Source: DASZJY01 sp036260255 (GTDB lineage Bacteria > Actinomycetota > Acidimicrobiia > Acidimicrobiales > AC-14). From it: 38,682 nt of DNA. The position numbers were made by a program, and so were the translations under genes. Positions 1 to 8,334 of this stretch are shown piece after piece. Position 1 is the stretch's first letter. Every line of letters begins with the position of its first letter. Below the pieces are notes generated by a model. The model did not search any database. It was not told the DNA's origin and saw only the letters and a list, made by a program, of their open reading frames with translations. Where the stretch lies: assembly GCA_036260255.1 (NCBI GenBank), contig DATAAF010000034.1:1-38682 (forward strand), read 5' to 3'.

Positions 1-474
<474 letters not shown>

Positions 475-543
475 GTACATCGTTTCTCGTGCTCGCTATA
501 GAGGTCTCAGGGGCGGCGCCAACCCCCAGTTTGACAACAAGTT

Positions 544-659
<116 letters not shown>

Positions 660-667
660 TCTCTCCG

Positions 668-695
668 GAAGAAGGCCCCTTCGGGGGCCTTCTTC
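668..695 (+). terminator. Terminator of the rRNA operon
   Basis: Perfect 12-bp stem (668-679 with 684-695) closed by the very stable C(UUCG)G tetraloop, nine bases after the 5S gene. The stem itself ends in TTCTTC. No long T-run follows, as is common in high-GC actinobacteria. No tRNA lies between 5S and this hairpin. Confidence 0.9.
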
Positions 696-707
696 ACGTC
701 GGGCCCG

Positions 708-735
708 TTGGAGATCGACCGCCGTCCGTTACCCT
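708..735 (+). promoter_or_regulatory. Candidate promoter of the TPR gene (leaderless)
   Basis: TTGGAG at 708-713, a 16-nt spacer and TACCCT at 730-735. The TACCCT box ends 6 nt before the ATG at 742 and there is no Shine-Dalgarno, so transcription probably starts at the start codon itself. This follows directly after the rRNA terminator, where a new transcript is expected. Confidence 0.5.
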
Positions 736-741
736 GCCGGC

Positions 742-1863
742 ATGGCCACGCCCGGTCAGCCTCCACGCCGTCGAAGCGCCCGACCGGGCCGCACCGGGGG
801 ACCGTCGGCGTCCCGCGCCGGCCAAGGCGGGACCGCGGGCGGCCCCCGACCGCCCCGGGGGGACGGCCCCCGTCAGACGCCGCCCCGGGGGAGCACGCCG
901 TCCCGAGGCCGGGGCGGCTCCCGGCGCACCGACGAGGGACGCCCCCGGCGTGACGGCGACGGACAGCGCCCCCGCGGCCGGCAAGCCGGCGGTCCACCGC
1001 AAGAGCGGCGGGCGGGCTGGGGCGGGGTCGCCCGCCGTGGCGCACGAGAGGTGGTCGCCGACGACCGCCCGGACCTTGGCCGACCGAGGCGGGCGACGAC
1101 CCCGCCCGCACGCCCGACCCGGCGGCCGTCGACCGGTCCCGAACCCGAGCGGTGGGTCGAGGAGCCGTCTTCGGGGGACGCCGCCCCGGCGGCACGTCGA
1201 CCGCCGCTCCGCCGTGGGCGGCGTCCGGACCGCCAACGGGTGGACGACGAGGTCGCCCGCCAGATCGGCGCGACCGTCCCTGCCCGGCGAGCGGCCCGGG
1301 TGCTCGATCGGGTGGCCGAGGCGGCGGTCGCCCTCGAGGTCGACCGGCCGCGGGACGCACTCCGCGCCCTGCGCCCGGTGCTGGCCGAGGCGTCAGAGGC
1401 CCCGGCCGTGCGCGAGTTGGCCGGCCTGTCGCTGTACCGGCTGGGGCGATGGTCGGAGGCGGTCGGGCACCTGGAAGCTTTCCGCCGCCTGTCGGGATCG
1501 GTCGAGCAGCACCCCGTTCTCGCCGACTGCTACCGGGCCCTAGGCCGCTTCGCCGCCGTCGACGAGCTGTGGGAAGAGCTCCGCCGGGCGTCGCCGTCGG
1601 CCGCCCTCGTCACCGAGGGGCGCATCGTGGCGGCCGGGGCCCTCGCCGACCAGGGTCACCTGCGCCACGCCATCAGGCTGCTGGAGGCTGCTCCCAAGCC
1701 CCGGCGGAGCCCCGCCGAGCACCACCTCCGCCTCTGGTACGCCCTCGCCGACCTCTACGAGCGGGTCGGCGACGCCCCGCGGGCGCGGGAGCTGTTCGGC
1801 CGGGTGGCCGCCGCCGACCCGTCGCTGGCCGACACGGCCGAGCGCCTCCAGGCGCTCTCCTGA
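742..1863 (+). CDS. Arg/Pro/Gly-rich protein with C-terminal TPR domain
   Basis: A 373-aa protein in two parts. Residues 1 to about 195 are low-complexity and strongly basic, rich in Arg, Pro and Gly, with RGG/RGR-like patches such as SRGRGGSRR; they should be disordered and could bind nucleic acid. Residues 200-373 form paired helices with tetratricopeptide spacing, for example AGLSLYRLGRWSEAVGHLE and YALADLYERVGDAPRARELF. TPR domains usually bind protein partners; no enzymatic motif is visible. The gene sits just after the rRNA operon, with a TANNNT box 6 nt upstream of the ATG and a strong hairpin after the stop, so it is probably monocistronic. The disordered N-terminus could hide a later true start, but no better-supported start is visible. 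The partner and substrate are unknown. Confidence 0.75.
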   Translation: MATPGQPPRRRSARPGRTGGPSASRAGQGGTAGGPRPPRGDGPRQTPPRGSTPSRGRGGSRRTDEGRPRRDGDGQRPRGRQAGGPPQERRAGWGGVARRGAREVVADDRPDLGRPRRATTPPARPTRRPSTGPEPERWVEEPSSGDAAPAARRPPLRRGRRPDRQRVDDEVARQIGATVPARRAARVLDRVAEAAVALEVDRPRDALRALRPVLAEASEAPAVRELAGLSLYRLGRWSEAVGHLEAFRRLSGSVEQHPVLADCYRALGRFAAVDELWEELRRASPSAALVTEGRIVAAGALADQGHLRHAIRLLEAAPKPRRSPAEHHLRLWYALADLYERVGDAPRARELFGRVAAADPSLADTAERLQALS

Positions 1864-1894
1864 CGGTCCCGCCCGGCGGCCGGGCAGGGACCGT
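1863..1894 (+). terminator. Terminator after the TPR gene
   Basis: An inverted repeat begins at the last base of the stop codon: ACGGTCCCGCCCGG pairs with CCGGGC-A-GGGACCGT, a 14-bp stem with one bulged A and a 3-nt loop. No T-run follows. It separates the TPR gene from the next gene. Confidence 0.65.
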
Positions 1895-1990
1895 ATGTCA
1901 CACCCCGGTTCTACTCTTGGCCTCGTCGCTTCCCCCGATCGGTGACGCCGGGCACGCGGCGTGCCCGGCGGACGAGCAGGGAGGCGAGAG

Positions 1991-2371
1991 ATGACGAACG
2001 TGGTTGCCCTGGTGGGCAGGCTGGCCCGGCCGGCGGAGTGGCGGGAGCTGCCGTCGGGCGATCGCCTGGTGACCTACGAGGTGACCGTCGAGCGGCCGGG
2101 TGAGCGGGCCGAGGGCGTGCCGGTGGTCTGGCTGGGGGCACCGGCGACGGCGGCCGATCACGACGTGGGCGAGCGCGTCGTGGTGGTCGGTCGGGTGCGC
2201 CGGCGGTTCTTCCGGGCCGGTGGCGGCACCCAGAGCCGCACCGAGGTGGTCGCCGAGACGGTGGTGTCGGCCCGCCAGGTCAAGCGGGCCCGGGGGGCGC
2301 TCGAGCGGGCCAGGGCGCTCCTCGACGAGGCGGTGGCCGGCACGGGCACCGGCACCGGCATCGGGCGATGA
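1991..2371 (+). CDS. Small single-stranded-DNA-binding-like OB-fold protein
   Basis: 126 aa beginning MTNVVALVGRLARPAEWREL, which matches the first strands of the SSB OB-fold (N-x-V-x-L-x-G-R-L). A strand-rich core follows, including VVVVGRVRRRFFRAGG, the SSB-like position where proteins bind ssDNA through aromatic residues. It ends in a short helical segment (about 97-117) and a Gly-Thr repeat. It lacks the long Gly-rich linker and the DDDIPF-type acidic tail of the replicative SSB, so it is more likely an accessory SSB paralogue. The ATG at 1991 is chosen because GGGAGGCGAG lies at the correct distance upstream. A possible -10 TACTCT lies at 1912-1917, without a clear -35. It converges on the DUF1015 gene, with 31 bases between stops. 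Confidence 0.72.
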   Translation: MTNVVALVGRLARPAEWRELPSGDRLVTYEVTVERPGERAEGVPVVWLGAPATAADHDVGERVVVVGRVRRRFFRAGGGTQSRTEVVAETVVSARQVKRARGALERARALLDEAVAGTGTGTGIGR

Positions 2372-2402
2372 GGGCGCCACCGAAGCCCGGGCCGGCGTGC
2401 CG

Positions 2403-3638
2403 TCAATCGGCCAGGCGGCGGAAGACGAGGCCGGTACGGGGCTTGGGCCGGAAGAACGTCGTCTTCTGGGGCATGCGGCGCCCGGCCCGGGCCGTACGGG
2501 CGATCTGGTCGACGGTGGCGGCGCGCAACAGGAGGCCTACCTGGGCCTGGCCGGTGTCGACCGCCGCGAGCACGTCGGTGGCCCGATGGGGGTAGCCGGT
2601 GTTGTGGGTCGGCCAGCCGGCCAGGGCCCGGTCGAGCCGGGCGGCGTCGGGCTCGTCGACGACGCCGCCGCCCGCACCGTTCGGCCGCGGCCGCAGCCAC
2701 CACGTCCGGCCGGGCACGACCAGGGCGGAGGCGCCGGCGGCGGCCAACCGCTCGGGAAGGTCGGGCCCGGGCGGGCCGGCGTCGCCGACCTCGAACTCCG
2801 AGGCGAGGGCCTCGGCCGGGTCGAACCCGTCGGGGAGGTCCCACACCACCCGGTGGATGGGGCCCACCGAGACGTGCTCGTCGGCCAGCTCCACGACGTA
2901 GGCCAGCACCAGGTCGTAGTCGCCAGGGCGGGCGCCGACCGCGGCCCGGCGCTCGTCGCGGTACGCCAGGGCCGTCTCGTAACGGTGGTGGCCGTCGGCG
3001 ATCACGACGGGGGCGGACGCCACCGTCCGGGCGATGGCGTCCATGACCGCCGGTTGGCTCACCCGCCAGAGCCGGTGGTGCACGCCGCCGTCGTCGGTGC
3101 AACGGGCCACCGGCGGGCCGGGGACGTCGCACAGCGCGCTCAGGCCCTCGGCCAGCGACAGCCCCCAGATGGGCGACACGTTGGCCCGACAGGCCCGCAG
3201 GAGCCGGAGGCGGTCGTCCTTGGGCTTGCCCATCGTGCGCTCGTGGGGCAGCAGGCTGCCGTCCGGCGGGGCCAGCTCGAGCGCCCCGATGACGCCGGTC
3301 GTCTGGCGCGACCGCCCCGCCTCGTCCCGGAAGCCCATGCGGTAGACGTAGAACACCGGCTCGGGCTCGATCACCAGCACGCCTTCCGCCAGCCACTCCT
3401 CGAACAGGCACCGGGCCGCCTCGTACCGGTCGGCGCCGGCGGTGTCGCGGGAGAGGTCGACCCGCACCACGTTGTACGGGCTGCGGGCCTCCAGCCGGCG
3501 GCGCTCCTCCTCGGCGATGACGTCGTACGGAGGCGCGACGACGTCGTCCAGCGGCACCCGGTCGCGGTCGTAGCGGATCCCGGGGAAGGGCTCGAATCGG
3601 GCCACGGGCCCTTGGTAGCAGATGGCGGCGCCCGTCAC
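2403..3638 (-). CDS. DUF1015 family protein
   Basis: About 411 aa, the usual length for this family. Family marks are the N-terminal FEPFPGIRYD and VAPPYDVI stretches, GKPKDDRLRLLRAC near the middle, and the signature VIADGHHRYETALAYRDERR. The biochemical role of DUF1015 proteins is not established to my knowledge. The GTG at 3638 gives an extra 11 residues. A second GTG at 3605 would start VARFEPFPGIRYD, which fits the family better but has AAGGG only 3 nt upstream, so the start is uncertain. It lies 15 nt after the rhomboid gene on the same strand, so the two are probably co-transcribed. Confidence 0.82.
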   Translation of the reverse strand: MTGAAICYQGPVARFEPFPGIRYDRDRVPLDDVVAPPYDVIAEEERRRLEARSPYNVVRVDLSRDTAGADRYEAARCLFEEWLAEGVLVIEPEPVFYVYRMGFRDEAGRSRQTTGVIGALELAPPDGSLLPHERTMGKPKDDRLRLLRACRANVSPIWGLSLAEGLSALCDVPGPPVARCTDDGGVHHRLWRVSQPAVMDAIARTVASAPVVIADGHHRYETALAYRDERRAAVGARPGDYDLVLAYVVELADEHVSVGPIHRVVWDLPDGFDPAEALASEFEVGDAGPPGPDLPERLAAAGASALVVPGRTWWLRPRPNGAGGGVVDEPDAARLDRALAGWPTHNTGYPHRATDVLAAVDTGQAQVGLLLRAATVDQIARTARAGRRMPQKTTFFRPKPRTGLVFRRLAD

Positions 3639-3653
3639 GGGAACCGCCCGCCG

Positions 3654-4412
3654 CTAGGGAGTCGCCGCTCGCTCCCGCTCGGGCCGCAGCCGGTCCCGCA
3701 GCACCAGGGCCACCAGGGCACCGAAGGCGAAACCCCCCACGTGGGCGACCCAGGCGACGCCCTCGGCCGGGTTGACGAAGAACTGCGACACGAACCAGAA
3801 CCCGAGCAACCACTTGGCGGGGACTTCGCGGAGCAGGACGAGGAAGAGCGTCCGGATGGGGACGTTCGGGAAGAGGACCAGATAGGCGCCCATGACGCCG
3901 GCGACGGCGCCGGAGGCACCGACGACGGGCACGGTGCTGTCGGGCTGGACGGCCACATGGGCGGCGGCGGCGGCCAGGCCGGAGAGCAGGTAGAAGACGA
4001 GGTAAGCCGCCGGGCCGAGGCCGTCCTCGATGTTGTTGCCGAAGACCCAGAGGAACAGCATGTTCCCCCCGATGTGCAGCCAGCTGCCGTGCAGGAACAT
4101 CGAGGAGATCACGGCCAGGTACACGTTTTTACCCGGGAAGCGGGCGTCGTCGCGCCCACCGGCCGAGCTCGACTGGCACGCCTCGCTCTGGCTCTCGTAG
4201 AGCGTCTGGTCCACTTCCTCCGTCGTGAGCGGCCGGCCGCTCACGATCTCGCACGGGATGGCGGCGAACTCGAAGGAGAAGTTGGCCTCGCTGAGGCCTC
4301 GGTCGTACGGCCGCTGCAGGAACACGAAGACGACGAGGTTGGCGGCGATCAGGAGCAGGGTGACCCACGGGACCTTGGTAGTCGGGTTCTCGTCCTTGAC
4401 GGGGATGACCAC
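3654..4412 (-). CDS. Rhomboid family intramembrane serine protease
   Basis: About 252 aa with about six membrane helices. The family landmarks are in order: MFLHGSWLHIGGNMLFLWVFG (the helix with the conserved HxxxN), the nucleophile motif GASGAVAGVMGAY (Ser of GASG) and the general-base His in HVGGFAFGA. It should cleave single-pass membrane substrates within the bilayer; substrates cannot be inferred. Translation is placed at GTG 4412, giving VVIPVKDENPTTKVPW, the usual rhomboid N-terminus (IPxxDxNPT). An in-frame ATG further out at 4523 would add 37 unlike residues. TACACT at 4420-4425 (minus strand) is 7 nt before this GTG, suggesting a leaderless transcript. It diverges from the phasin-like gene. 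Confidence 0.86.
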   Translation of the reverse strand: MVIPVKDENPTTKVPWVTLLLIAANLVVFVFLQRPYDRGLSEANFSFEFAAIPCEIVSGRPLTTEEVDQTLYESQSEACQSSSAGGRDDARFPGKNVYLAVISSMFLHGSWLHIGGNMLFLWVFGNNIEDGLGPAAYLVFYLLSGLAAAAAHVAVQPDSTVPVVGASGAVAGVMGAYLVLFPNVPIRTLFLVLLREVPAKWLLGFWFVSQFFVNPAEGVAWVAHVGGFAFGALVALVLRDRLRPERERAATP

Positions 4413-4419
4413 CGCCGGG

Positions 4420-4425
4420 AGTGTA
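4420..4425 (-). promoter_or_regulatory. -10 box for the rhomboid gene (leaderless)
   Basis: TACACT read on the minus strand, 7 nt before GTG 4412. No Shine-Dalgarno and no convincing -35 are visible. Proposed from its agreement with the same arrangement at several other transcript starts in this window. Confidence 0.4.
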
Positions 4426-4447
4426 GGCGGGGCCCTTTCCACCGCCG

Positions 4448-4476
4448 TTGTCGCTCCCCGGTGCCATGGGTACCCT
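4448..4476 (+). promoter_or_regulatory. Promoter of the phasin-tlyA-nadK-recN-ste run
   Basis: TTGTCG at 4448-4453, an exact 17-nt spacer, and TACCCT at 4471-4476. Transcription would start near 4483, leaving a leader of about 43 nt that contains GGGAGG nine bases before ATG 4526. This is the only clear promoter seen for the long overlapping gene run that follows. Confidence 0.6.
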
Positions 4477-4525
4477 CGGTGGCGAGCAGCCCGAAGCTGC
4501 ACGGCGACCGGGGAGGGCGCCACCC

Positions 4526-5029
4526 ATGGCCAAGTCCGACCTGTTCAAGCGGACCCTCGAGGCGGGGACGTCGTTCCTGGACATGTCGCGGGAGCGGGCC
4601 GAGACGGTCGTCAAGGAGTGGGTCGAGGCCGGAGACCTGCGCAAGGGACGGGCCCAGCAGGCGATCGACGACGTGCTGGCGCGCAGTCGCAAGGTCACCG
4701 ACGAGCTGCGCGAGCTCGTCCGGCGCGAGATCCGCGAGCAGCTCGGCGGCATGGGGGTGGCCACCACCGACGACATCGCCCGCTTGGAGGCCAAGATCGA
4801 CGACCTCCGGTCGGCCCAGACGGAGGCCCAGGCGCCCGCCGAGGGGTTCGCCCCCGCCCGCCCGGCGGGGGCGGTGAAGAAGATGCCCAAGGCCACCAAA
4901 GCGTCCCCGGCGACCAAGGGCGCCGGCATCCGCAAGGCGGCCAAGACCGCCGCGGCCAAGAAGGTCTCGGGCGCGCCCCCGGCGACCGAGGCGGCCGCCC
5001 CGCCGGCCGCCCCCGGCGACGGGACCTGA
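4526..5029 (+). CDS. Phasin-like helical protein with Lys/Ala-rich tail
   Basis: 167 aa. Residues 1-100 are strongly helical and resemble the phasin/PhaF-like family: LFKRTLEAGTSFLDMSRERAE, then VVKEWVEAGDL, and a coiled coil ending DIARLEAKIDDLRSAQ. Residues 110-167 are rich in Ala, Lys and Pro (AVKKMPKATKASPATKG), like the histone-H1-like tails of PhaF-type proteins that bind DNA. Roles in the family include granule coating and chromosome association; which applies here is unknown, and no polyhydroxyalkanoate synthase gene is in view. ATG 4526 has GGGAGG nine nt upstream. The stop codon TGA overlaps the CTG that probably starts tlyA. Confidence 0.7.
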   Translation: MAKSDLFKRTLEAGTSFLDMSRERAETVVKEWVEAGDLRKGRAQQAIDDVLARSRKVTDELRELVRREIREQLGGMGVATTDDIARLEAKIDDLRSAQTEAQAPAEGFAPARPAGAVKKMPKATKASPATKGAGIRKAAKTAAAKKVSGAPPATEAAAPPAAPGDGT

Positions 5030-5862
5030 CGTCGCAGCGGCGGCGGCTCGACGTCGAGCTGGTGCGGCGGGGGCTGGTCCCGAGCCGCGAGCGGGCTCGT
5101 GAGGAGATCGCCGCCGGGCGGGTCACCGTGGGTGGCGCGCCGGCGCTGACGCCCGCCCGCCTCGTCCAACCCGGCGACCCGGTGCTCCTCGCCGACGGCG
5201 GCGGTCGCTTCGTGAGCCGGGGCGGGAACAAGCTGGCCGCCGCGCTCGACACCTTCGCCATCGAGGTGGCCGGTCGGGAGGCCCTCGACGCCGGCGCCTC
5301 CACCGGGGGGTTCACCGACTGCCTTCTCCAGCGGGGCGCCGCCCGGGTGACGGCGGTTGACGTGGGGAGGGGGCAGCTCCACGAGCGCCTGCGGCGCGAC
5401 CCGCGGGTGCGCGTGGTCGAGGGGACGAACGTCCGCCACCTCACGCTGGCGTCGCTCTCCCGGCCCGACGAACCCTTCGACCTGGTCGTCGCCGACCTGT
5501 CGTTCATCTCCCTCCGCCTGGTCGCCGGGGCGCTCGTCGCGGTGAGCAGGCCGGGCGCCGACCTCGTCGTCTTGGTGAAGCCGCAGTTCGAGGCCGGGCG
5601 GCGGGAGGCCGACCGGGGGCGGGGCGTCATCGCCGACCCCGCGGTCTGGCGGCGGGCGCTCGACGAGGTCGGTGCCGCGTTCGCCGGCGCCGGGGCCGCG
5701 ATGATGGGGCTCATGGTGTCGCCGCTCCTGGGCGCCAAGGGCAACGTCGAGTTCCTCGTCCACCTGGTCGCCGGAGGGGCGGGCGGGGCGCCGGCCTCCG
5801 TCGACCTCGACGCCGCCGTGGACGCCGCCGCCGCCCTGCGGCGGACGGAGAAGGGGAGCTGA
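5026..5862 (+). CDS. tlyA: TlyA family rRNA 2'-O-methyltransferase, probable CTG start
   Basis: About 278 aa. An N-terminal S4 RNA-binding domain (RLDVELVRRGLVPSRERA, GRVTVGG) is followed by an FtsJ/RrmJ-type methyltransferase with the K-D-K-E set: K in GGNKLAAALD, SAM loop DAGASTGGFTD, D in VVADLSFISL, K in VLVKPQFEAG, E in GNVEFLV. TlyA 2'-O-methylates 16S and/or 23S rRNA; in mycobacteria its loss gives capreomycin resistance. The S4 domain begins before the first conventional start, GTG 5062, which would remove part of it. The only in-frame start-like codon further up, before frames with no ATG/GTG/TTG, is CTG 5026, which overlaps the previous TGA as CTGA. I therefore place the start at 5026 and treat 5062 as the fallback. 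nadK follows after 4 nt. Confidence 0.88.
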   Translation: MTSQRRRLDVELVRRGLVPSRERAREEIAAGRVTVGGAPALTPARLVQPGDPVLLADGGGRFVSRGGNKLAAALDTFAIEVAGREALDAGASTGGFTDCLLQRGAARVTAVDVGRGQLHERLRRDPRVRVVEGTNVRHLTLASLSRPDEPFDLVVADLSFISLRLVAGALVAVSRPGADLVVLVKPQFEAGRREADRGRGVIADPAVWRRALDEVGAAFAGAGAAMMGLMVSPLLGAKGNVEFLVHLVAGGAGGAPASVDLDAAVDAAAALRRTEKGS

Positions 5863-5866
5863 GACG

Positions 5867-6745
5867 GTGGCGACGGTGGCGCTGGTCGTGAACACCGGGC
5901 GCCGACGCGCCGTCGAGCTGGCCCACGAGGCGGCCGACTGGTTGACCGCCCGTGACCATCAGGTGCGGCTCCCCGAGGAGGACGCCGCCGCCGCCGGCCT
6001 GGCCAAGTACGGCTGCCCGCCGGGCGAGGTGGGCCCGGGGGCCGACCTGGCGGTGAGCCTCGGTGGGGACGGCACGATCCTCCGCACGGTGTCCCTCGTG
6101 GCGTGCCACGAGGTGCCGGTGCTCGGAGTCAACGTGGGCCGTCTCGGCTACCTCGCCCACGTCGAGCCCGAGGGTCTGAGCGAGGCCATGGCGAGGGTCG
6201 TCGCCGGCGACGCCTTCCTCGAGGAGCGACTCCTGCTCTGCGTGCGAGTGACCGCCACCGGTCCGGCCGGCGCCGCCGCCCCTCGGAACATCGAGCCCAA
6301 CCCCCTCCTGGCCCTCAACGAGGCGGTGGTCGAGAAGGCCTCGGCCGGCCAGGTCGTGCACGTCGGCGTGCACGTCGACGACGAGTTCTTCACCAGCTAC
6401 GCCGCCGACGGCCTCATCGTCGCCACCCCGACCGGCTCGACCGCCTACTCGTTCTCGGCGCGGGGCCCGATCATCGCCCCCCACCACCGTGCTCTCCTCC
6501 TGACGCCGGTCTCGCCGCACATGGCCTTCGACCGCAGCCTGGTGTTCGACCCCACCCAGGAGCTGCGCCTCGAGGTGCTCGACCGCCCCGCCCGCTTCAT
6601 CGTCGACGGCCGCGAGCTCGGGTCCCTCGCCCCCGGCAGCACCGTCACCTGCACCGCCGCCACCGAGGTGGCCCGGTTCGTGTCCCTCGGCCCGTGGGAC
6701 TTCTACCGCGTCCTCAAGTCGAAGTTCGGCCTGTCCGACCGGTGA
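5867..6745 (+). CDS. nadK: NAD(+) kinase
   Basis: 292 aa, ATP-NAD kinase family; phosphorylates NAD to NADP in the cytosol. The GGDGT motif lies at residues 66-70 with catalytic Asp69. The NE of LALNEAVVEKAS is present, as is the C-terminal motif GLIVATPTGSTAYSFSARGPI. Translation starts at GTG 5867, with AAGGGGAGC upstream at the end of tlyA. Its TGA overlaps the recN ATG (TGATG). The order tlyA-nadK-recN is well conserved in actinobacteria and suggests co-transcription. The zwf gene later in this window makes an NADP-dependent enzyme, but that link is only metabolic. Confidence 0.95.
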   Translation: MATVALVVNTGRRRAVELAHEAADWLTARDHQVRLPEEDAAAAGLAKYGCPPGEVGPGADLAVSLGGDGTILRTVSLVACHEVPVLGVNVGRLGYLAHVEPEGLSEAMARVVAGDAFLEERLLLCVRVTATGPAGAAAPRNIEPNPLLALNEAVVEKASAGQVVHVGVHVDDEFFTSYAADGLIVATPTGSTAYSFSARGPIIAPHHRALLLTPVSPHMAFDRSLVFDPTQELRLEVLDRPARFIVDGRELGSLAPGSTVTCTAATEVARFVSLGPWDFYRVLKSKFGLSDR

Positions 6746-8334
6746 TGCTGGCCGAGCTGCACGTCCGCGACCTGGGCGTCATCGACGACCTCGTGCTCCT
6801 CCTGTCGCCGGGGATGACCGCGCTCACCGGCGAGACCGGCGCGGGGAAGACCCTGGTGGTGGAGGCCATCGAGCTGCTCGTCGGTGGGCGGGCCGACCCG
6901 GTGCTCGTGCGGCCGGGGGCGTCGGAGGCGCGGGTCGAAGGGCGGTTCGTCGACGGCGACGAGGAGACCGTCCTCGCCCGGGTCGTGCCTCGCCAGGGCC
7001 GGTCCCGGGCGTACGTCGACGGCAGCCTGGCGACGGTCTCCGAGCTGGCCGGGCGGGGGCGCCGCCTGGTCGATCTCCACGGCCAGCACGCCCACCAGTC
7101 GCTCCTCGCGGCCCGCACCCAGCGCCGGGGCCTCGACCGCTTCGGCGCCGTCGACCTCGGCCCCCTGGAGGCGGCCCGCCGCCGGGTGGCCGCCGTCGAG
7201 GCGGCGCTGGGCGCCGCCGGCGGCGACTCCCGGGCGGTGGCGCGGGAGGTCGACATCCTCCGGTTCCAGGTCGGCGAGCTCGACCGGGCCGGCCTCGACG
7301 ACCCCGAGGAGGACGCCGCCCTCGAGGCGCAGGAGGACCTCCTCGCCGACGCCGACGCCCACCGGCGCGCGGGCGAAGCCGCCTATCAGGCGCTCACCGC
7401 CGACGGGGGCGCCACCGACGCGGTGGGGTCGGCGGTCGCCGCCTGCTCCGGCCGGCGCCCATTCGCCGGCACGGAGAGCCGCCTGCGGGCGCTGGCCGCC
7501 GAGCTGGCCGACGCCGCCGCCGACCTCCGGGGCGCGGTCGAGGGCATCGTCGTCGACGCCGGGCGTCTCGACGAGGTGCGGGCGCGCCGCCAGCTGCTCC
7601 GGGAGCTGTGCCGCAAGTACGGTGAGGAGTTGTCGGACGTGATCGCCTACCGGGAGCGGGCCCGCGATCGGCTCGCCGAGCTGGAGGACCACGACCTGCG
7701 GGTGGCGGCCCTCGAGGCGGAGCAGGCAGAGGCCCGCGCCGACGAGGCCGGGGCGGCGGCGGCGGTGGGACGGGCTCGGCGCCGGGCCGCCCCGGCGCTG
7801 GCTGCCGCGGTCGAGGAGCACCTGCGGGCCCTGGCCATGCCCCGGGCCCGCGTGTACGTGGCGGTGGGGGGCGACGACCCCGGCGACGACGTCACCTTCC
7901 TGCTGTCCGCCAACCCCGGCGAGGACCCTCTCCCGCTGGCCAAGGTGGCGTCGGGCGGGGAGCTGGCCCGCTGCATGCTCGCCGTCCGGCTGGTGCTGAC
8001 CGAGGCGCCGCCCACCCTCGTGTTCGACGAGGTGGACGCCGGCGTCGGGGGCGAGGCGGCGCTGGCCGTCGGCCGGGCGCTGGCCACCGTGGCCGCCGAC
8101 CACCAGGTGCTGGTGGTGACCCACCTGCCCCAGGTGGCGGCGTTCGCCGACCACCAGGTGGCGGTGGCCAAGGTCGAGGAGGCGGGGCGCACGGTCGCCC
8201 GGGCCCGCCACGTCGAGGGACAGGACCGGGTGGTCGAGCTCTCGCGGATGCTGTCGGGCCAGCCGGCGAGCCCGACGGCCCAGGGCCACGCCACCGAGCT
8301 GTTGGCGGCCGCGTCCCGGGAGCGGGCGCGGTGA
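6745..8334 (+). CDS. recN: DNA repair protein RecN
   Basis: 529 aa, SMC-like ATPase used in double-strand break repair. Walker A GETGAGKT is at residues 29-36, and DLHGQHAHQSLL is the RecN Q-loop region. A central coiled coil follows (about 150-380, rich in Ala, Glu and Arg), then the ABC signature SGGELARCMLAVRL and Walker B LVFDEVDAGVGGEAA. The coiled coil is slightly shorter than in E. coli RecN. Overlaps with nadK upstream and steA downstream (both TGATG) indicate translational coupling. No SOS/LexA box is expected or seen inside the operon. Confidence 0.95.
   Translation: MLAELHVRDLGVIDDLVLLLSPGMTALTGETGAGKTLVVEAIELLVGGRADPVLVRPGASEARVEGRFVDGDEETVLARVVPRQGRSRAYVDGSLATVSELAGRGRRLVDLHGQHAHQSLLAARTQRRGLDRFGAVDLGPLEAARRRVAAVEAALGAAGGDSRAVAREVDILRFQVGELDRAGLDDPEEDAALEAQEDLLADADAHRRAGEAAYQALTADGGATDAVGSAVAACSGRRPFAGTESRLRALAAELADAAADLRGAVEGIVVDAGRLDEVRARRQLLRELCRKYGEELSDVIAYRERARDRLAELEDHDLRVAALEAEQAEARADEAGAAAAVGRARRRAAPALAAAVEEHLRALAMPRARVYVAVGGDDPGDDVTFLLSANPGEDPLPLAKVASGGELARCMLAVRLVLTEAPPTLVFDEVDAGVGGEAALAVGRALATVAADHQVLVVTHLPQVAAFADHQVAVAKVEEAGRTVARARHVEGQDRVVELSRMLSGQPASPTAQGHATELLAAASRERAR

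Noticed and set aside
531..536. TTGACA between 23S and 5S as a -35 box
   Set aside because: It is a perfect -35 hexamer, but it lies about 8 bases before the mature 5S, leaving no room for a -10 upstream of the 5S gene. More likely a processing spacer.
2100..4877. A 925-codon plus-strand open frame
   Set aside because: It runs antisense across the DUF1015 and rhomboid genes, which have clear family motifs. Its translation is low-complexity Gly/Arg/His/Val, as expected of an antisense frame in very GC-rich DNA.
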